Assembly: GCF_006152065.1 (NCBI RefSeq)
Contig: NZ_VDFW01000018.1
Location: forward strand, 1 to 64,000
From: Amycolatopsis alkalitolerans
GTDB taxonomy: Bacteria > Actinomycetota > Actinomycetes > Mycobacteriales > Pseudonocardiaceae
Reading direction: 5' to 3'
Length of the DNA: 64,000 nt
The notes under the pieces were generated by a model. The model saw only the letters and a program-made list of their open reading frames with translations, ran no database searches and was not told where the DNA came from. Position numbers and translations under genes: made by a program. Within the stretch, counting starts at the first letter, position 1. Each line of letters starts with the position of its first letter. Of this stretch, positions 26,661 to 35,012 are shown piece after piece.

Positions 26661-26692
26661 GCACGTGGCCCCAGCCGGTTCGTATTAGTCAC
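26657..26692 (-). CDS. 11-codon mini-cistron before the integrase
   Basis: GTG at 26692 opens an 11-residue frame (MTNTNRLGPRA). Its GTG overlaps the stop of the 56-residue gene (GTGA) and its TGA overlaps the integrase ATG (ATGA). It may simply couple integrase translation to the upstream gene. Coding status is uncertain. Confidence 0.3.
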   Translation of the reverse strand: MTNTNRLGPRA

Positions 26693-26859
26693 TGTGTCCC
26701 TCCCTTTCTTTCGCTGTGTGGATGGGACAGTTCATGCGCGTCGTCACAAGCACGTGTTGACGAGCTGGTGTCGTTGCAGACGCCTCGGGCCGTGCACGCC
26801 ACGGCGATGTGATCAGCACAGGCTCCCCAGTCACGTTCCCTGTTCGTGCTGCTGTTCAC
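26689..26859 (-). CDS. small Cys/His-containing protein in the integrase operon
   Basis: A 56-residue protein starting at GTG 26859 behind a strong AAGGAGGAACGCT ribosome site, overlapping the resolvase-like gene by GTGA. It has four Cys (in GACADH, ACTARGVC and RACDD) and four His, suggesting possible metal binding. The position between two recombinase genes makes a recombination directionality factor or a regulator possible. No family is recognised. Confidence 0.55.
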   Translation of the reverse strand: MNSSTNRERDWGACADHIAVACTARGVCNDTSSSTRACDDAHELSHPHSERKGGTQ

Positions 26860-27332
26860 AGCGTTCCTCCTTCCCCCTCTACTTTCGGATGCGATTCCCC
26901 ACGAGGGTCTTCGTTCGCCCAGTCAGCAACCGCCTGCATGAGGCCGAGCGGGTGCGCGCACATCGCTTGGTATTGATCGAGCGGCGAAGAGGCGGCAACT
27001 AGTTTGGCTTTGGCTTGCTGGATTCGCCAGGCAACGCGCGTGTAGACGTGCATGTCTTTGGCGATTGTGGAGTGATCGGGCACGATGACGTAGTCGATCT
27101 CCTCGCCCGGGGCGATATCGTCCAGCATCAATCCGAGCTGGTCCCGGTCGTCACTGAGATCTGGTCCGATATCGATGTACTCCGCGACGACGCGCGCGCC
27201 GAGTTCATTGGCTCGACGTTCGCACAACTCCCGTGCGGCGGCAATTATGTTGCCACCAAGGTCTACATGAGAGAATCGCAGATACGTCACAGCTCGGGGA
27301 AGCTCGTTCCTGCTGTCTTGTTTGGATCGCAT
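26856..27332 (-). CDS. degenerate serine-recombinase catalytic-domain protein
   Basis: A 158-residue protein that is only a resolvase N-terminal domain. AVTYLRFSHVDLGGN aligns with the nucleophile region of the integrase (Ser21 kept), and IDYVIVPDHSTIAKD aligns with IDYVIVYHFNRVFRN. The catalytic Arg of that motif and the DNA-binding half are missing, so strand exchange seems impossible. GAAAGGAG precedes the ATG. It leads the integrase operon and may modulate the integrase by forming mixed dimers. Confidence 0.7.
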   Translation of the reverse strand: MRSKQDSRNELPRAVTYLRFSHVDLGGNIIAAARELCERRANELGARVVAEYIDIGPDLSDDRDQLGLMLDDIAPGEEIDYVIVPDHSTIAKDMHVYTRVAWRIQQAKAKLVAASSPLDQYQAMCAHPLGLMQAVADWANEDPRGESHPKVEGEGGTL

Positions 27333-27521
27333 AGAAGCTAAAATCTCCTTTCTTTATTGGTGGTGATACGCTTAGACTCTGTGGCCTTTTCAATTGCCAC
27401 CTCCGACAATAGCTCGTTTTCTTATTAATTCCAGTATTGATGACTATTCCGCATCGTAATGCGGCAATTACTGTCGGCGTTTTCGGGGAAATCTCGCAGC
27501 CGTAATCGTGGCTTGCGATTC

Positions 27522-28571
27522 CTACTTCGTGAATACGTAGAATTTGCCGTCGAGTTCGACGATGTCCCACCCCGCGCGCACCAATTCCTCGAAACTGATG
27601 TCGTCACGCGCCAACTCGAGCAGTTCGGCCTCGCTGTGGGTGCCGCCGACCAGGTCCGTGGTCAGGTCGTCCATGGAGTCGTAGGTGCCGACGTAGAAGT
27701 CCAGGAAGCTCTTGATCAGGTCGGTACGGGCGGGGTCGATGGCCGGCAGGCTCAGGTAGGCCCGGAACGCATCGCCATGCCGGGTGATGCCGTAACGGAT
27801 CAGGAGATCGTTCGGTAGATCGCCCGCATCCAGGGCTGGTTGTCCGGCCTGACGCCCGAGGCTGGCGTTGGCGGCGAGGTAGTGCGCCAACGACAGTGCC
27901 CACGTGCTGATGTCCGGCGCGCCCAGGGTGCGCTCCCGGATGAATTCGCATTCTTCGGCGATGACGACCGGGTTAGCGGCACCGGTTGCGGCGAAGCGGC
28001 TCATCTCCGAACCGGGCGGGAGCAGGTGTGCCAGCAGTCCGGCGATGACCTTGGCGTCGTCGGTGGAGATGGGCGCGCCCTGGGCGTCGGCCTCGGCGCA
28101 GGTGCTCCGCAAGCGTTCGACCATGTCGTTGAGCGCGTCTTCGTCCAGCGTGTCATCAGGTGTTGTTGCGTCGCCGGAGGTGCCGGCCGTATCGGGCAGG
28201 TTGATCACGTACATGCCGAGCCAGTTGATCCATTCCCGGATCTCTTCGTCGGTGGTGCGCTGGTAGAGCTCGGCGAGCTCTTTGGCGATCGCTTCACGGT
28301 CGGCACGGCCGGTGATCGCGAAGTGGTGCAGGGCGCCGCTCATCGGGTCGTCGCGTTCGTTGGCGAGTGCACGGGCCAAGGTGCGGGCGCCCCACTCCGG
28401 AACTTCGCCGCCGTCTGCTTTGGCTTCGCCGATAGCGTCCCCGATGACGTCGACCAGTGCGTCGTCTTGTCGGATGACGCCGGTCATGTCTATTTCGTCT
28501 CTCGGCATTCGTTCGATTTCTGGACCGGTTGAGTCCCGGTCGTCGTTTGGGTTACGTGGTAGTCGTTCCAT
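27522..28571 (-). CDS. acidic protein with internally repeated domain
   Basis: A 349-residue acidic protein with no recognised family. Two similar segments occur: residues about 63-123 (ALARALANERDDPMSGALHH onward) and 170-232 (VIAGLLAHLLPPGSEMSRFA onward). A third weaker copy starts near 255. The C-terminus, FLDFYVGTYDSMDDLTTDL followed by KFYVFTK, is faintly like ArdA antirestriction proteins (YxGxYDSxxDF and a terminal aromatic strand). AAAGGAGGG precedes the ATG. An antirestriction role in a conjugative element is a guess. Confidence 0.6.
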   Translation of the reverse strand: MERLPRNPNDDRDSTGPEIERMPRDEIDMTGVIRQDDALVDVIGDAIGEAKADGGEVPEWGARTLARALANERDDPMSGALHHFAITGRADREAIAKELAELYQRTTDEEIREWINWLGMYVINLPDTAGTSGDATTPDDTLDEDALNDMVERLRSTCAEADAQGAPISTDDAKVIAGLLAHLLPPGSEMSRFAATGAANPVVIAEECEFIRERTLGAPDISTWALSLAHYLAANASLGRQAGQPALDAGDLPNDLLIRYGITRHGDAFRAYLSLPAIDPARTDLIKSFLDFYVGTYDSMDDLTTDLVGGTHSEAELLELARDDISFEELVRAGWDIVELDGKFYVFTK

Positions 28572-28604
28572 GGGTATATCCCTCCTTTCGGTAAGTGGTT
28601 GGTG

Positions 28605-29429
28605 TTACGGCGCGTCAGGAGTTGCTGTCGGTTCGGCGTGGCCCTGTCGGATGAGCTCGCTGAACTCGTCAGTGGTGACCACCCGAAACAGGCCGGGCTG
28701 GATGGCCTTGTCGGCCGCCAGAGCCGCCTGAATAGCCCGCTGCCGGGCCGTGTCGGGGACGACCCAGGTCACGGCGGGGAAGAGGCCGTGACGGGCTTGG
28801 TGGGCGCCAGTGGCGGCGTAGCGCTGGTAGACCTTGGCTTTGCGCACCACGACCGGTGGGTGCTCGGTGGCGAGGTCTGCCTCGATGAACCAGTGATCTT
28901 CGTACTCGCCGTTCGCGGTGATCGCGTACAGGTCCGGTTTGAGCCACTCGACGTTGCCATGCGGGCCGACGAACGATCGCCAGCAGGATGGCTCGGTGTC
29001 CACACTGACGACTTCGACCGCGCCATCGCCCTGCAGTTCGTGGAGCTGCACGGCGAGTTCGGCGATGGCCAGCGTGTGGGCGGCGAAAGCGGGAGTGGGC
29101 TCGACGTAGCGGCGGCGCTGCTTCTCACCGTGCATGGTGCGTAGCAGTCGTTCCCCGACGGAGGCGAGCTGCCAGACGACGCCGGATGACCCCGCCCGGA
29201 CGCCGCCGATGCGCCGTTCGAGACGTGCGACGAGTCTATGGTCGTGGAGTCGGGTAAGGACCCGCATGGTGGCTCCGGCGGCGGCGGTGATCGTGGCGTG
29301 CCCGCGGCCAAAGTGCAGTCGCTGAATCTGGTTGGTGGTGAGCAGGCGATGGGCGCGCAGCGATTCCAAGATTGCGATGTCCCGTTCGGACAGTTTCATA
29401 AGCAGGTTGGTGACGGCCGCCGGACTCAT
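28605..29429 (-). CDS. replication-relaxation family protein
   Basis: A 274-residue protein of the Replic_Relax type found in actinobacterial conjugative elements. An N-terminal winged helix (LSERDIAILESLRAHRLLTT, NQIQRLHFG) is followed by a nuclease-like domain with the pattern WLKPDLYAI ... HWFIEADLATE, containing conserved Asp and Glu residues. GGAGG precedes the ATG, which overlaps the stop of a 68-residue frame. It probably acts in plasmid-like replication or nicking of the element. Confidence 0.8.
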   Translation of the reverse strand: MSPAAVTNLLMKLSERDIAILESLRAHRLLTTNQIQRLHFGRGHATITAAAGATMRVLTRLHDHRLVARLERRIGGVRAGSSGVVWQLASVGERLLRTMHGEKQRRRYVEPTPAFAAHTLAIAELAVQLHELQGDGAVEVVSVDTEPSCWRSFVGPHGNVEWLKPDLYAITANGEYEDHWFIEADLATEHPPVVVRKAKVYQRYAATGAHQARHGLFPAVTWVVPDTARQRAIQAALAADKAIQPGLFRVVTTDEFSELIRQGHAEPTATPDAP

Positions 29430-29632
29430 ACGCTGGCCTCCTGGCTGGCGGCAGGTGCCGCCGGATGACCCCCGAATAGGGGGTCAGTCCCATCCCACAA
29501 GGTAGGGGCTACGGGGGTTGAGCTGGGGAAACGTATGGAGGTGGGCAACGTGAAGACAGGGGCGGACAGACGGCCGAACACTGCTTTCGCCTCATTCACC
29601 ACCGTCGTCTCCAAAGACCGGTGGTGAGTCAT
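29426..29632 (-). CDS. small linker protein between transfer ATPase and relaxation gene
   Basis: A 68-residue frame joined by ATGA overlaps both to the transfer ATPase upstream and to the replication-relaxation gene downstream. GGAGGCGGCCGCG precedes its ATG. The sequence is Pro/Ala/Thr-rich after an N-terminal helix. Double overlap favours real translation. No function is recognised. Confidence 0.5.
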   Translation of the reverse strand: MTHHRSLETTVVNEAKAVFGRLSAPVFTLPTSIRFPSSTPVAPTLWDGTDPLFGGHPAAPAASQEASV

Positions 29633-31821
29633 CGCGGCCGCCTCCGCTTCCGGCCAACCACCTCGACCACCATCGGCTCGACCGCATCCGTGTCTGGAAC
29701 TGCCTGGGACTGGCTGTTGGTGTCGTCCGGGGTGTTCGCAGGCGGGACGGTCGGAGCGTGATTCGTCCTGGCGACGGCGCGCACGGCTTCGGGGTCGGAG
29801 ATGGCTGGGGGCGCGGGCAGGGTTTCGACCAGTGCCCAGCCGGAGGGGTGGCCATCGGCGACGAGGTTGACGTAGGCGTGGTACTTCGGCAGGGCCAGGA
29901 AGTCCTCGGTGCTGAGGTCGCGAGTCAGCTTCGCCGTGTCGCGGGCGTCCTCGAACTCGGTCGCGAACTGGATCTTCGAGCGCGCGTTCATGTCGACGGC
30001 GGTCCTGAGCGCGGGCGGAAACTGACTGCGGAACTGCGCGGCCAGGAACCAGCCGACGCCGAGCGACCTCGAGACGGCGAGCGCGTCGGCCAACGAGACT
30101 GGCAGGTTCAGGAAGCGTGGCGCCTCGTCGATGTAGACGACGCCGACCTGCGTCGACGCGCCAGGTTCGTCAGCACGTTCCTGGGTTGCCTGCCACAGAT
30201 CCGCGATGACCAGCGACCCGAGCAAGGAGGCCGTGCCTGGCCCGATGAGGCCCTCGTTCAAGGGAACGAGCACGATTTTGTTGTCGCGGAAGATGTCGCG
30301 CAATCGAAACGCGCTGGCTTGCTGATCCAGCATGCGGATCAGCGCCGGCCGGAGGAGGAACTGGCGCAGCTTATTCATGGGTGCTGCGGTCATCGCGGCT
30401 TGCGCAGCGGGTGTTTGTGCTTCGAACGACGCCCAGAACCCGGCGAGCGCCGCGTCCGCCTGAATCCGTCCGACCTGCTGGCGGCGGAATCGGGGATCGG
30501 TCCACAGCTTTGGCAGGTCGAGCAGCGTGGCCGGACGTTTCGTCGTGCTGGCTCGTGCCAAGGTCCGAAGCCCTGCGGAGAAGAGGTCCGCGGTGCGCGG
30601 CCCCCAGCCGTCGCGGAACACGGCCTCGAACACCGCCATCAGGCCATCGACCACGACGTCCGGGTCACGGTTGCCGACTTCGAGCGGGTTGAAGCCCACC
30701 GGCTCCAGCTCGCTGGCGTCGACGAGCACGACGTCGTTGACCCGGTGCTCGGGGATGCGGGCGAGGATGTCCTGGATGAGCTGCTTCTTGGGGTCGAGCA
30801 CGGCGATGGGACGACCGGCGTCGACGTCCGCGCAGATCAAATTCAAGAGCGCTGTGCTCTTGCCCGACCCGCTGGGGCCGTACGCCGCGCCGTGGAACGT
30901 CTGGTCCTGCGGTGAGATCCCGAGTAGCCGCTTATCGCCCGGTGCCGCGCTGTGAGCAAACACGCGCGGGCCGGTGTGCACCGAAGATGCCGCTCGTGGC
31001 CGCTTCGGATGCACTGGTGGCAGACCCGGCAGCTCGCCGTCCCCGAGCGGGAACGCCAACAGGCCGATCAGCTCGCTGACCGCCAAATGTAATGGCCAGC
31101 GCCACGGCAGACGAACGAGGTTGAGCGCGGCGGCCGACTCCCGAACCAGGTCGATACGGACACCAGCGGACTGCGCGGTCGCCAGACTGCTCAGCAGCCC
31201 AGCGGTGAGACGGCGACGCCGGGCTCGGTCCGGGCTGGCCGCACCCAAACGGATGGTGGCAGAGAACCCGCCTTCGCTGTAGCGCTCCTTGAGCCGAGCC
31301 CGCACCTCCGCGCTGGCTGGCCTCGTGCCACCTATGAGGGCGTCGACCAGTGTGCTGTGCGGATCGGGCGCGGTCCCGGACACAATCTTCGGCGCGTGTC
31401 GAGGGCCGAGGACCACTTGGAGTACCTGGTGTTCGCCGGTCTTCATTGGTGCGGCCAGCGCCGACAGCAATGCCCGTGTGGTGGCCTCGGCCGCGAGCGT
31501 GAGCAGCGGCAACCCTGGCGGCTGAATCTTTAGCCGCCCTGCTGTCTCAACCGCGGGCCGCGGCTCAGTGCGGTTCAGGTTCGGGCTGGTGAGCACGGTG
31601 CCGGGAATCAGGTCGCTCAGCAGATGCCGCATATGGTGCAGGTCGGTCGGGCGGGACCCGAGCAGATGCCGCGTACCGTCCTGGTCGGCGCGTACCTCCA
31701 GCACCACGCGCGGAGCGTCACGATCGGCGGCGAGCCGGGCCAAGAAGCGCGTCACCACACCAAGATCGAGCGGCCTCGGCAGATGCAGGCCCGAAAAGAC
31801 AAGGTCGCTTGCGTTAGGCAT
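29629..31821 (-). CDS. conjugative DNA-transfer ATPase (TraD/VirD4-like)
   Basis: A 730-residue P-loop ATPase without obvious TM helices. Walker A is GPSGSGKST with Lys321. The following IAVLDPKKQLIQD and VVLVDASELEPVGFNPLEV are typical of type IV coupling proteins, and Walker B is near VGVVYIDEAPRFLNLP, with a FLAAQFRSQFPPAL sensor. The N-terminal 280 residues are element-specific. I chose MPNASDL at 31821; the frame extends 31 codons further. It would pump DNA during mating. Confidence 0.85.
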   Translation of the reverse strand: MPNASDLVFSGLHLPRPLDLGVVTRFLARLAADRDAPRVVLEVRADQDGTRHLLGSRPTDLHHMRHLLSDLIPGTVLTSPNLNRTEPRPAVETAGRLKIQPPGLPLLTLAAEATTRALLSALAAPMKTGEHQVLQVVLGPRHAPKIVSGTAPDPHSTLVDALIGGTRPASAEVRARLKERYSEGGFSATIRLGAASPDRARRRRLTAGLLSSLATAQSAGVRIDLVRESAAALNLVRLPWRWPLHLAVSELIGLLAFPLGDGELPGLPPVHPKRPRAASSVHTGPRVFAHSAAPGDKRLLGISPQDQTFHGAAYGPSGSGKSTALLNLICADVDAGRPIAVLDPKKQLIQDILARIPEHRVNDVVLVDASELEPVGFNPLEVGNRDPDVVVDGLMAVFEAVFRDGWGPRTADLFSAGLRTLARASTTKRPATLLDLPKLWTDPRFRRQQVGRIQADAALAGFWASFEAQTPAAQAAMTAAPMNKLRQFLLRPALIRMLDQQASAFRLRDIFRDNKIVLVPLNEGLIGPGTASLLGSLVIADLWQATQERADEPGASTQVGVVYIDEAPRFLNLPVSLADALAVSRSLGVGWFLAAQFRSQFPPALRTAVDMNARSKIQFATEFEDARDTAKLTRDLSTEDFLALPKYHAYVNLVADGHPSGWALVETLPAPPAISDPEAVRAVARTNHAPTVPPANTPDDTNSQSQAVPDTDAVEPMVVEVVGRKRRRPR

Positions 31822-32059
31822 CCTCGACACCTCCGGGCTGCGACTGGTGACGTGTCGAGCCCTCTGGCTCGACATCGTCTGCAGATCGGCTGGCGTGCTC
31901 AGCCTGCGCCTCACGTTCAGCCTGGGCCATGGCCAGGCCGATCAGCGCCTTGCTGAGTTTCGAGACATCCACTGGGTCGCGGCGAACACCACGAACCGTG
32001 TACCGTCGTTCCTCGCTCGATCTTGAGCTGTTGTTACGCTTCTTTTTGGCATGGGCCAT
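31814..32059 (-). CDS. small basic/acidic protein upstream of transfer ATPase
   Basis: An 81-residue protein starting MAHAKKKRNNSS, then YTVRGVRRDPVDVSKLSKAL and an acidic tail. GGAAGGAGGTGG precedes the ATG at 32059. Its end overlaps the ATPase start by eight bases. Similar small proteins accompany transfer ATPases in actinomycete elements. Function unknown. Confidence 0.65.
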   Translation of the reverse strand: MAHAKKKRNNSSRSSEERRYTVRGVRRDPVDVSKLSKALIGLAMAQAEREAQAEHASRSADDVEPEGSTRHQSQPGGVEDA

Positions 32060-32212
32060 AGACCACCTCCTTCCAATTACACGAACTATTGGCGTGCCAC
32101 CCGAAGGCGGCGGGCTTTCCGCCCAACTTATTGAACATTTTTGATAAGATGTCAAGTGGGGTTGTCCATTTCACAACGATCCACCACTGAATACGCATAA
32201 CAGGGGTATACG

Positions 32213-32413
32213 TCACCATTTCGACCTCTGCCAGCGCACGATGGCGACCGTCAGCCAAACCAATAAGGCCAGCGCGAAGCCGCCGAGTAGCCACGGCAAA
32301 ACGGGCTGCAGATACATGATGGCGACGTTTAGCGCGATGGTTGTACCGAGCACGAGCACGCACGCGCGGAAGAGCCACTCGACGACGTTTTTGCCGGACT
32401 TGTTGTCGCTCAT
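32213..32413 (-). CDS. small two-TM membrane protein
   Basis: 66 residues with two hydrophobic helices (about 13-34 and 39-61) and charged ends. It overlaps the MT-A70 gene by ATGA, so it is made from the same message. Possibly a mating-apparatus accessory. No family is recognised. Confidence 0.65.
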   Translation of the reverse strand: MSDNKSGKNVVEWLFRACVLVLGTTIALNVAIMYLQPVLPWLLGGFALALLVWLTVAIVRWQRSKW

Positions 32414-33006
32414 GGTCGGGTCCCCCGCGTCGTCTGATCGCTAGGCACCGGGTAACCCGGGATGCTGATATCGGAGTCGATCTGGTTGCCCCACACCGAC
32501 CACGCACGCAGGCTTGGTGGCCGACGCCGGGCGAACAGCTCCAGGTACGGGCCGTCCGAGATGCGCTCGATGACGGCATACTGCTCGTCCGGCTTGACGG
32601 AGTGTTCTTGGACGGGAGCGTTAATCCATGTCGGCTGCGAACGAAATCGGACCGGCGCCTTGCCCCGAGTCGCGAAAAGCAGATGTTCCGTCGAGTTGCG
32701 CAAGTAGGCGCCCAGGCCAAGGCGGAATTTCACCCATGTCAGCGGCGACCGAACAGTAAAATTCCATGCCTCCGCGACGTCGTAGCCGTCGCGGAGCGTC
32801 GCGTTCGTGACCCACAACCACAAGTGGGCATCGGTGGCGGCCAAGTCGGCTACTGGCATGGCTTTGATTTGTTTGAGACTCATGAGCGGGTAGTGTCGGC
32901 TGGCTCCAAATTCCCCTTTCTGCTGGGTGTTCCACGGCGGGTCCGCCAGGATCGTGCGGAACTTGCCCGTGGTTGCGGACGGCTCTGAAGTGACCTCCTT
33001 TTGCAT
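32410..33006 (-). CDS. MT-A70 family adenine methyltransferase
   Basis: A 198-residue N6-adenine methyltransferase. Catalytic ILADPPWN (Asp22-Trp25) is followed by HLWLWVTNATL, WVKFRLGLGAYLRNSTEHLLFATRG and PYLELFARR, the usual MT-A70 order. AAGGAGGACAT precedes the ATG. On mobile elements these enzymes often mark element DNA against restriction. No cognate nuclease is adjacent. Confidence 0.9.
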   Translation of the reverse strand: MQKEVTSEPSATTGKFRTILADPPWNTQQKGEFGASRHYPLMSLKQIKAMPVADLAATDAHLWLWVTNATLRDGYDVAEAWNFTVRSPLTWVKFRLGLGAYLRNSTEHLLFATRGKAPVRFRSQPTWINAPVQEHSVKPDEQYAVIERISDGPYLELFARRRPPSLRAWSVWGNQIDSDISIPGYPVPSDQTTRGTRP

Positions 33007-33085
33007 ATGTCCTCCTTTCTTGCTCCCGGCGGCAAGTGGCCGGGATTCGCCCCTAGTTATGAGGCGACGCGGATGAAAGAGAAAC

Positions 33086-33131
33086 CGTCGGTTCGCTCGA
33101 ATATTCGCTCGAACCTTCGGGCGAACCGACG
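33086..33131. repeat. three 12-bp iteron-like repeats inside an 11-bp inverted repeat
   Basis: TTCG-N2-CGAA units begin at 33092, 33104 and 33116, exactly 12 bases apart, each itself palindromic. They are enclosed by a perfect 11-bp inverted repeat (33086-33096 with 33121-33131). The array sits in the 195-base gap upstream of the MT-A70/transfer operon and could be an operator, iteron set or part of oriT. Confidence 0.7.
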
Positions 33132-33201
33132 ATTCACTACCTCTGTTACTTGGCTGGTTTATGTGCGAGCAGAATCAACGAGAAACATGTTGTGCTATTC
33201 G

Positions 33202-33912
33202 CTACGACGGTGGAGGAGACAGGGAGCTCCCCGGGCGGTGGGTGATCAGGCTCGCGAACGCCGCGCGGGCGACCGCGCCAGGCGGATCGTCCCGCCCGAT
33301 GTGAGTCACGGTGATGCGCTCGTCCAAGACGCCCGCGGGAAGTCGGGCACCGAGAACGACGGCGTGCACATCTCCGGGGAAGGCGGCGAGATCGCTGAGC
33401 ACACCGCGCGGATCGGGATCCATGAGTAGGAAGTCCGAGAGGACGACCAGCGTTACCTCGTGTTCGGGATGGGCCTCTGCCACCTCCGTGACTCGTGCCA
33501 AGCTGGGTGCGAGTTCGCTGGAGCCTGCACCGTCCGGCGGGATCCGCAGGCCTTTCTTGAGGGCGCCGACCCCAGACCGGGTGAGCGGAACCGGACCAAC
33601 CTCGCCACTCGATGGCGTGTCGAAATGGACCACGGCGCCGAGTTCGTGGCGTGCGCCCTTACGCGCCACTACGGAGAAGGCGTGCTCGACTTCGGCGAAC
33701 CGGTTCGACAGCGGATCGGCACCCACCGGACAGATCACCGAGCCCGAGTTGTCGAAGACCGCGATGAGCAGCGTCGGCACTGTGGCTGGCCTGCCCGGGT
33801 TGCCGAGGGCGTACCCCGCCTTTGACCGAGCCTGCGGCTTGCTTGAGGTTCGCGAACCAAGCAGGCCGCCAGGGAGCAGCGTGCTCGTCAGCAAGCGGAC
33901 GGAGGCGGTCAT
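33202..33912 (-). CDS. vWA-domain protein
   Basis: A 236-residue protein with a von Willebrand A fold. Strand-plus-MIDAS is LLIAVFDNSGSV (DxSxS), then VVHFDTPS and VTLVVLSDFLLMDPD. It has no signal peptide. It is last of three genes joined by ATGA overlaps with a membrane protein and a vWA-like lipoprotein. Confidence 0.75.
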   Translation of the reverse strand: MTASVRLLTSTLLPGGLLGSRTSSKPQARSKAGYALGNPGRPATVPTLLIAVFDNSGSVICPVGADPLSNRFAEVEHAFSVVARKGARHELGAVVHFDTPSSGEVGPVPLTRSGVGALKKGLRIPPDGAGSSELAPSLARVTEVAEAHPEHEVTLVVLSDFLLMDPDPRGVLSDLAAFPGDVHAVVLGARLPAGVLDERITVTHIGRDDPPGAVARAAFASLITHRPGSSLSPPPS

Positions 33913-35012
33913 ACGGCACCGCCGTTCCGGCGCGCTCGCCGTCCGATCACCCCGCTCGCGTCTCCAGATGGGTAGCCGTGTCCAACGGCACCGGGGTTGC
34001 GCCGGAGGATCCGGAAGCTGAGCGACGCCACGCGCTTGCTGGCGGCTTGGCCGCGGAGTGCGGCTTCGGCCTGGGTGGAGCGGGCAGCCTCGACCGCCTC
34101 CGCCCGGTCCGCGATTGCTGTATCTCCAGCCAGCTGTCGGTGATGGCGTTCCGCCCGTTTGACCTGCTTGACGTACGTCGCCAGCAGATCCGCCACCTCG
34201 TCGGCCGCCTGGTAGCCCAGCAAGCCAGAGGCCAACGCCGTCGCGAAGGCAATGAGGGCGTAGGTGAGCCCGGAGGAGCTGCCTTCCACCGACGAGCGCA
34301 ACGCGAACACCGCGACCGCCAGCAGCGCCGCAACGAGGACCGACACGAACCCGATGAGCTTCACGATGCCCGGGGTCTTCTCGCTCCCGGTAAAAAGCCG
34401 CTCGTAGCGGCGCTCGTCCTCAGTGAGGGAGTCGGGATCGCGGCGACGCGTACGGGCGAGTTGCAGACGCTTGAGCTCGCTGCCGACCAGCCCTGCGGAT
34501 GCACCTGCCAAGCCCGCCGAGAGGGCTTGGCCAGCGGCAATCCAAGGTATGTCGCCCCAGGAGATCGCCGCCGACCAGATGCCGCTGGCTTCGCCGAGAA
34601 CGAGGAGCGGCCAGACCATCCGGTACCTGAGCTTCGCACCGGACTCGCGGCGGACGTGCGGCGTCAGCACCCGCGACGCATGCAGGTGATCTTCGTAGGC
34701 CGCGGCGACTGCCTTCTTACTTTCTGCCAGCAGGTCCAGCGCCGCGTCGGCGGCCGCGTCCAGGCCAGATACCCGAACAGTGTGCCCTCGGGCCTCGCGC
34801 TCACCTTCGGCCGACCACAGCCGTTCCTGTTCCTCGGCGAGGCGTTCGTATTCCTCCTCCGAGTAGAAGGTGGCGACGTTGGTCGGCCGAGGCCGACTGT
34901 CAGCCTCGTCGATGCGTTGCAGGACAACAGCATCGGCGGTCTCCTCCCACGATTCTGTTGTGTCCGGCGTGAGCATGTCGTCGAGGCGCTTGGCCCAGTT
35001 GGCGATGCTCAT
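33909..35012 (-). CDS. multi-TM protein between two vWA proteins
   Basis: A 367-residue protein with an acidic soluble N-terminus (1-115), a hydrophobic pair (about 124-165), a linker, two more strong helices (about 205-255), and a long basic helical tail. The ATG at 35012 overlaps the stop of the lipoprotein gene; its own stop overlaps the vWA gene. It may anchor the two vWA proteins as a membrane complex. No family is recognised. Confidence 0.65.
   Translation of the reverse strand: MSIANWAKRLDDMLTPDTTESWEETADAVVLQRIDEADSRPRPTNVATFYSEEEYERLAEEQERLWSAEGEREARGHTVRVSGLDAAADAALDLLAESKKAVAAAYEDHLHASRVLTPHVRRESGAKLRYRMVWPLLVLGEASGIWSAAISWGDIPWIAAGQALSAGLAGASAGLVGSELKRLQLARTRRRDPDSLTEDERRYERLFTGSEKTPGIVKLIGFVSVLVAALLAVAVFALRSSVEGSSSGLTYALIAFATALASGLLGYQAADEVADLLATYVKQVKRAERHHRQLAGDTAIADRAEAVEAARSTQAEAALRGQAASKRVASLSFRILRRNPGAVGHGYPSGDASGVIGRRARRNGGAV

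Noticed and set aside
29758-30915. 385-codon plus frame opposite the transfer ATPase
   Set aside because: It is a shadow of the ATPase; no ribosome site and no recognisable motif.
33092-33127. CRISPR array
   Set aside because: Repeats are 12 bases and directly adjacent without spacers; no cas genes occur anywhere in the window.
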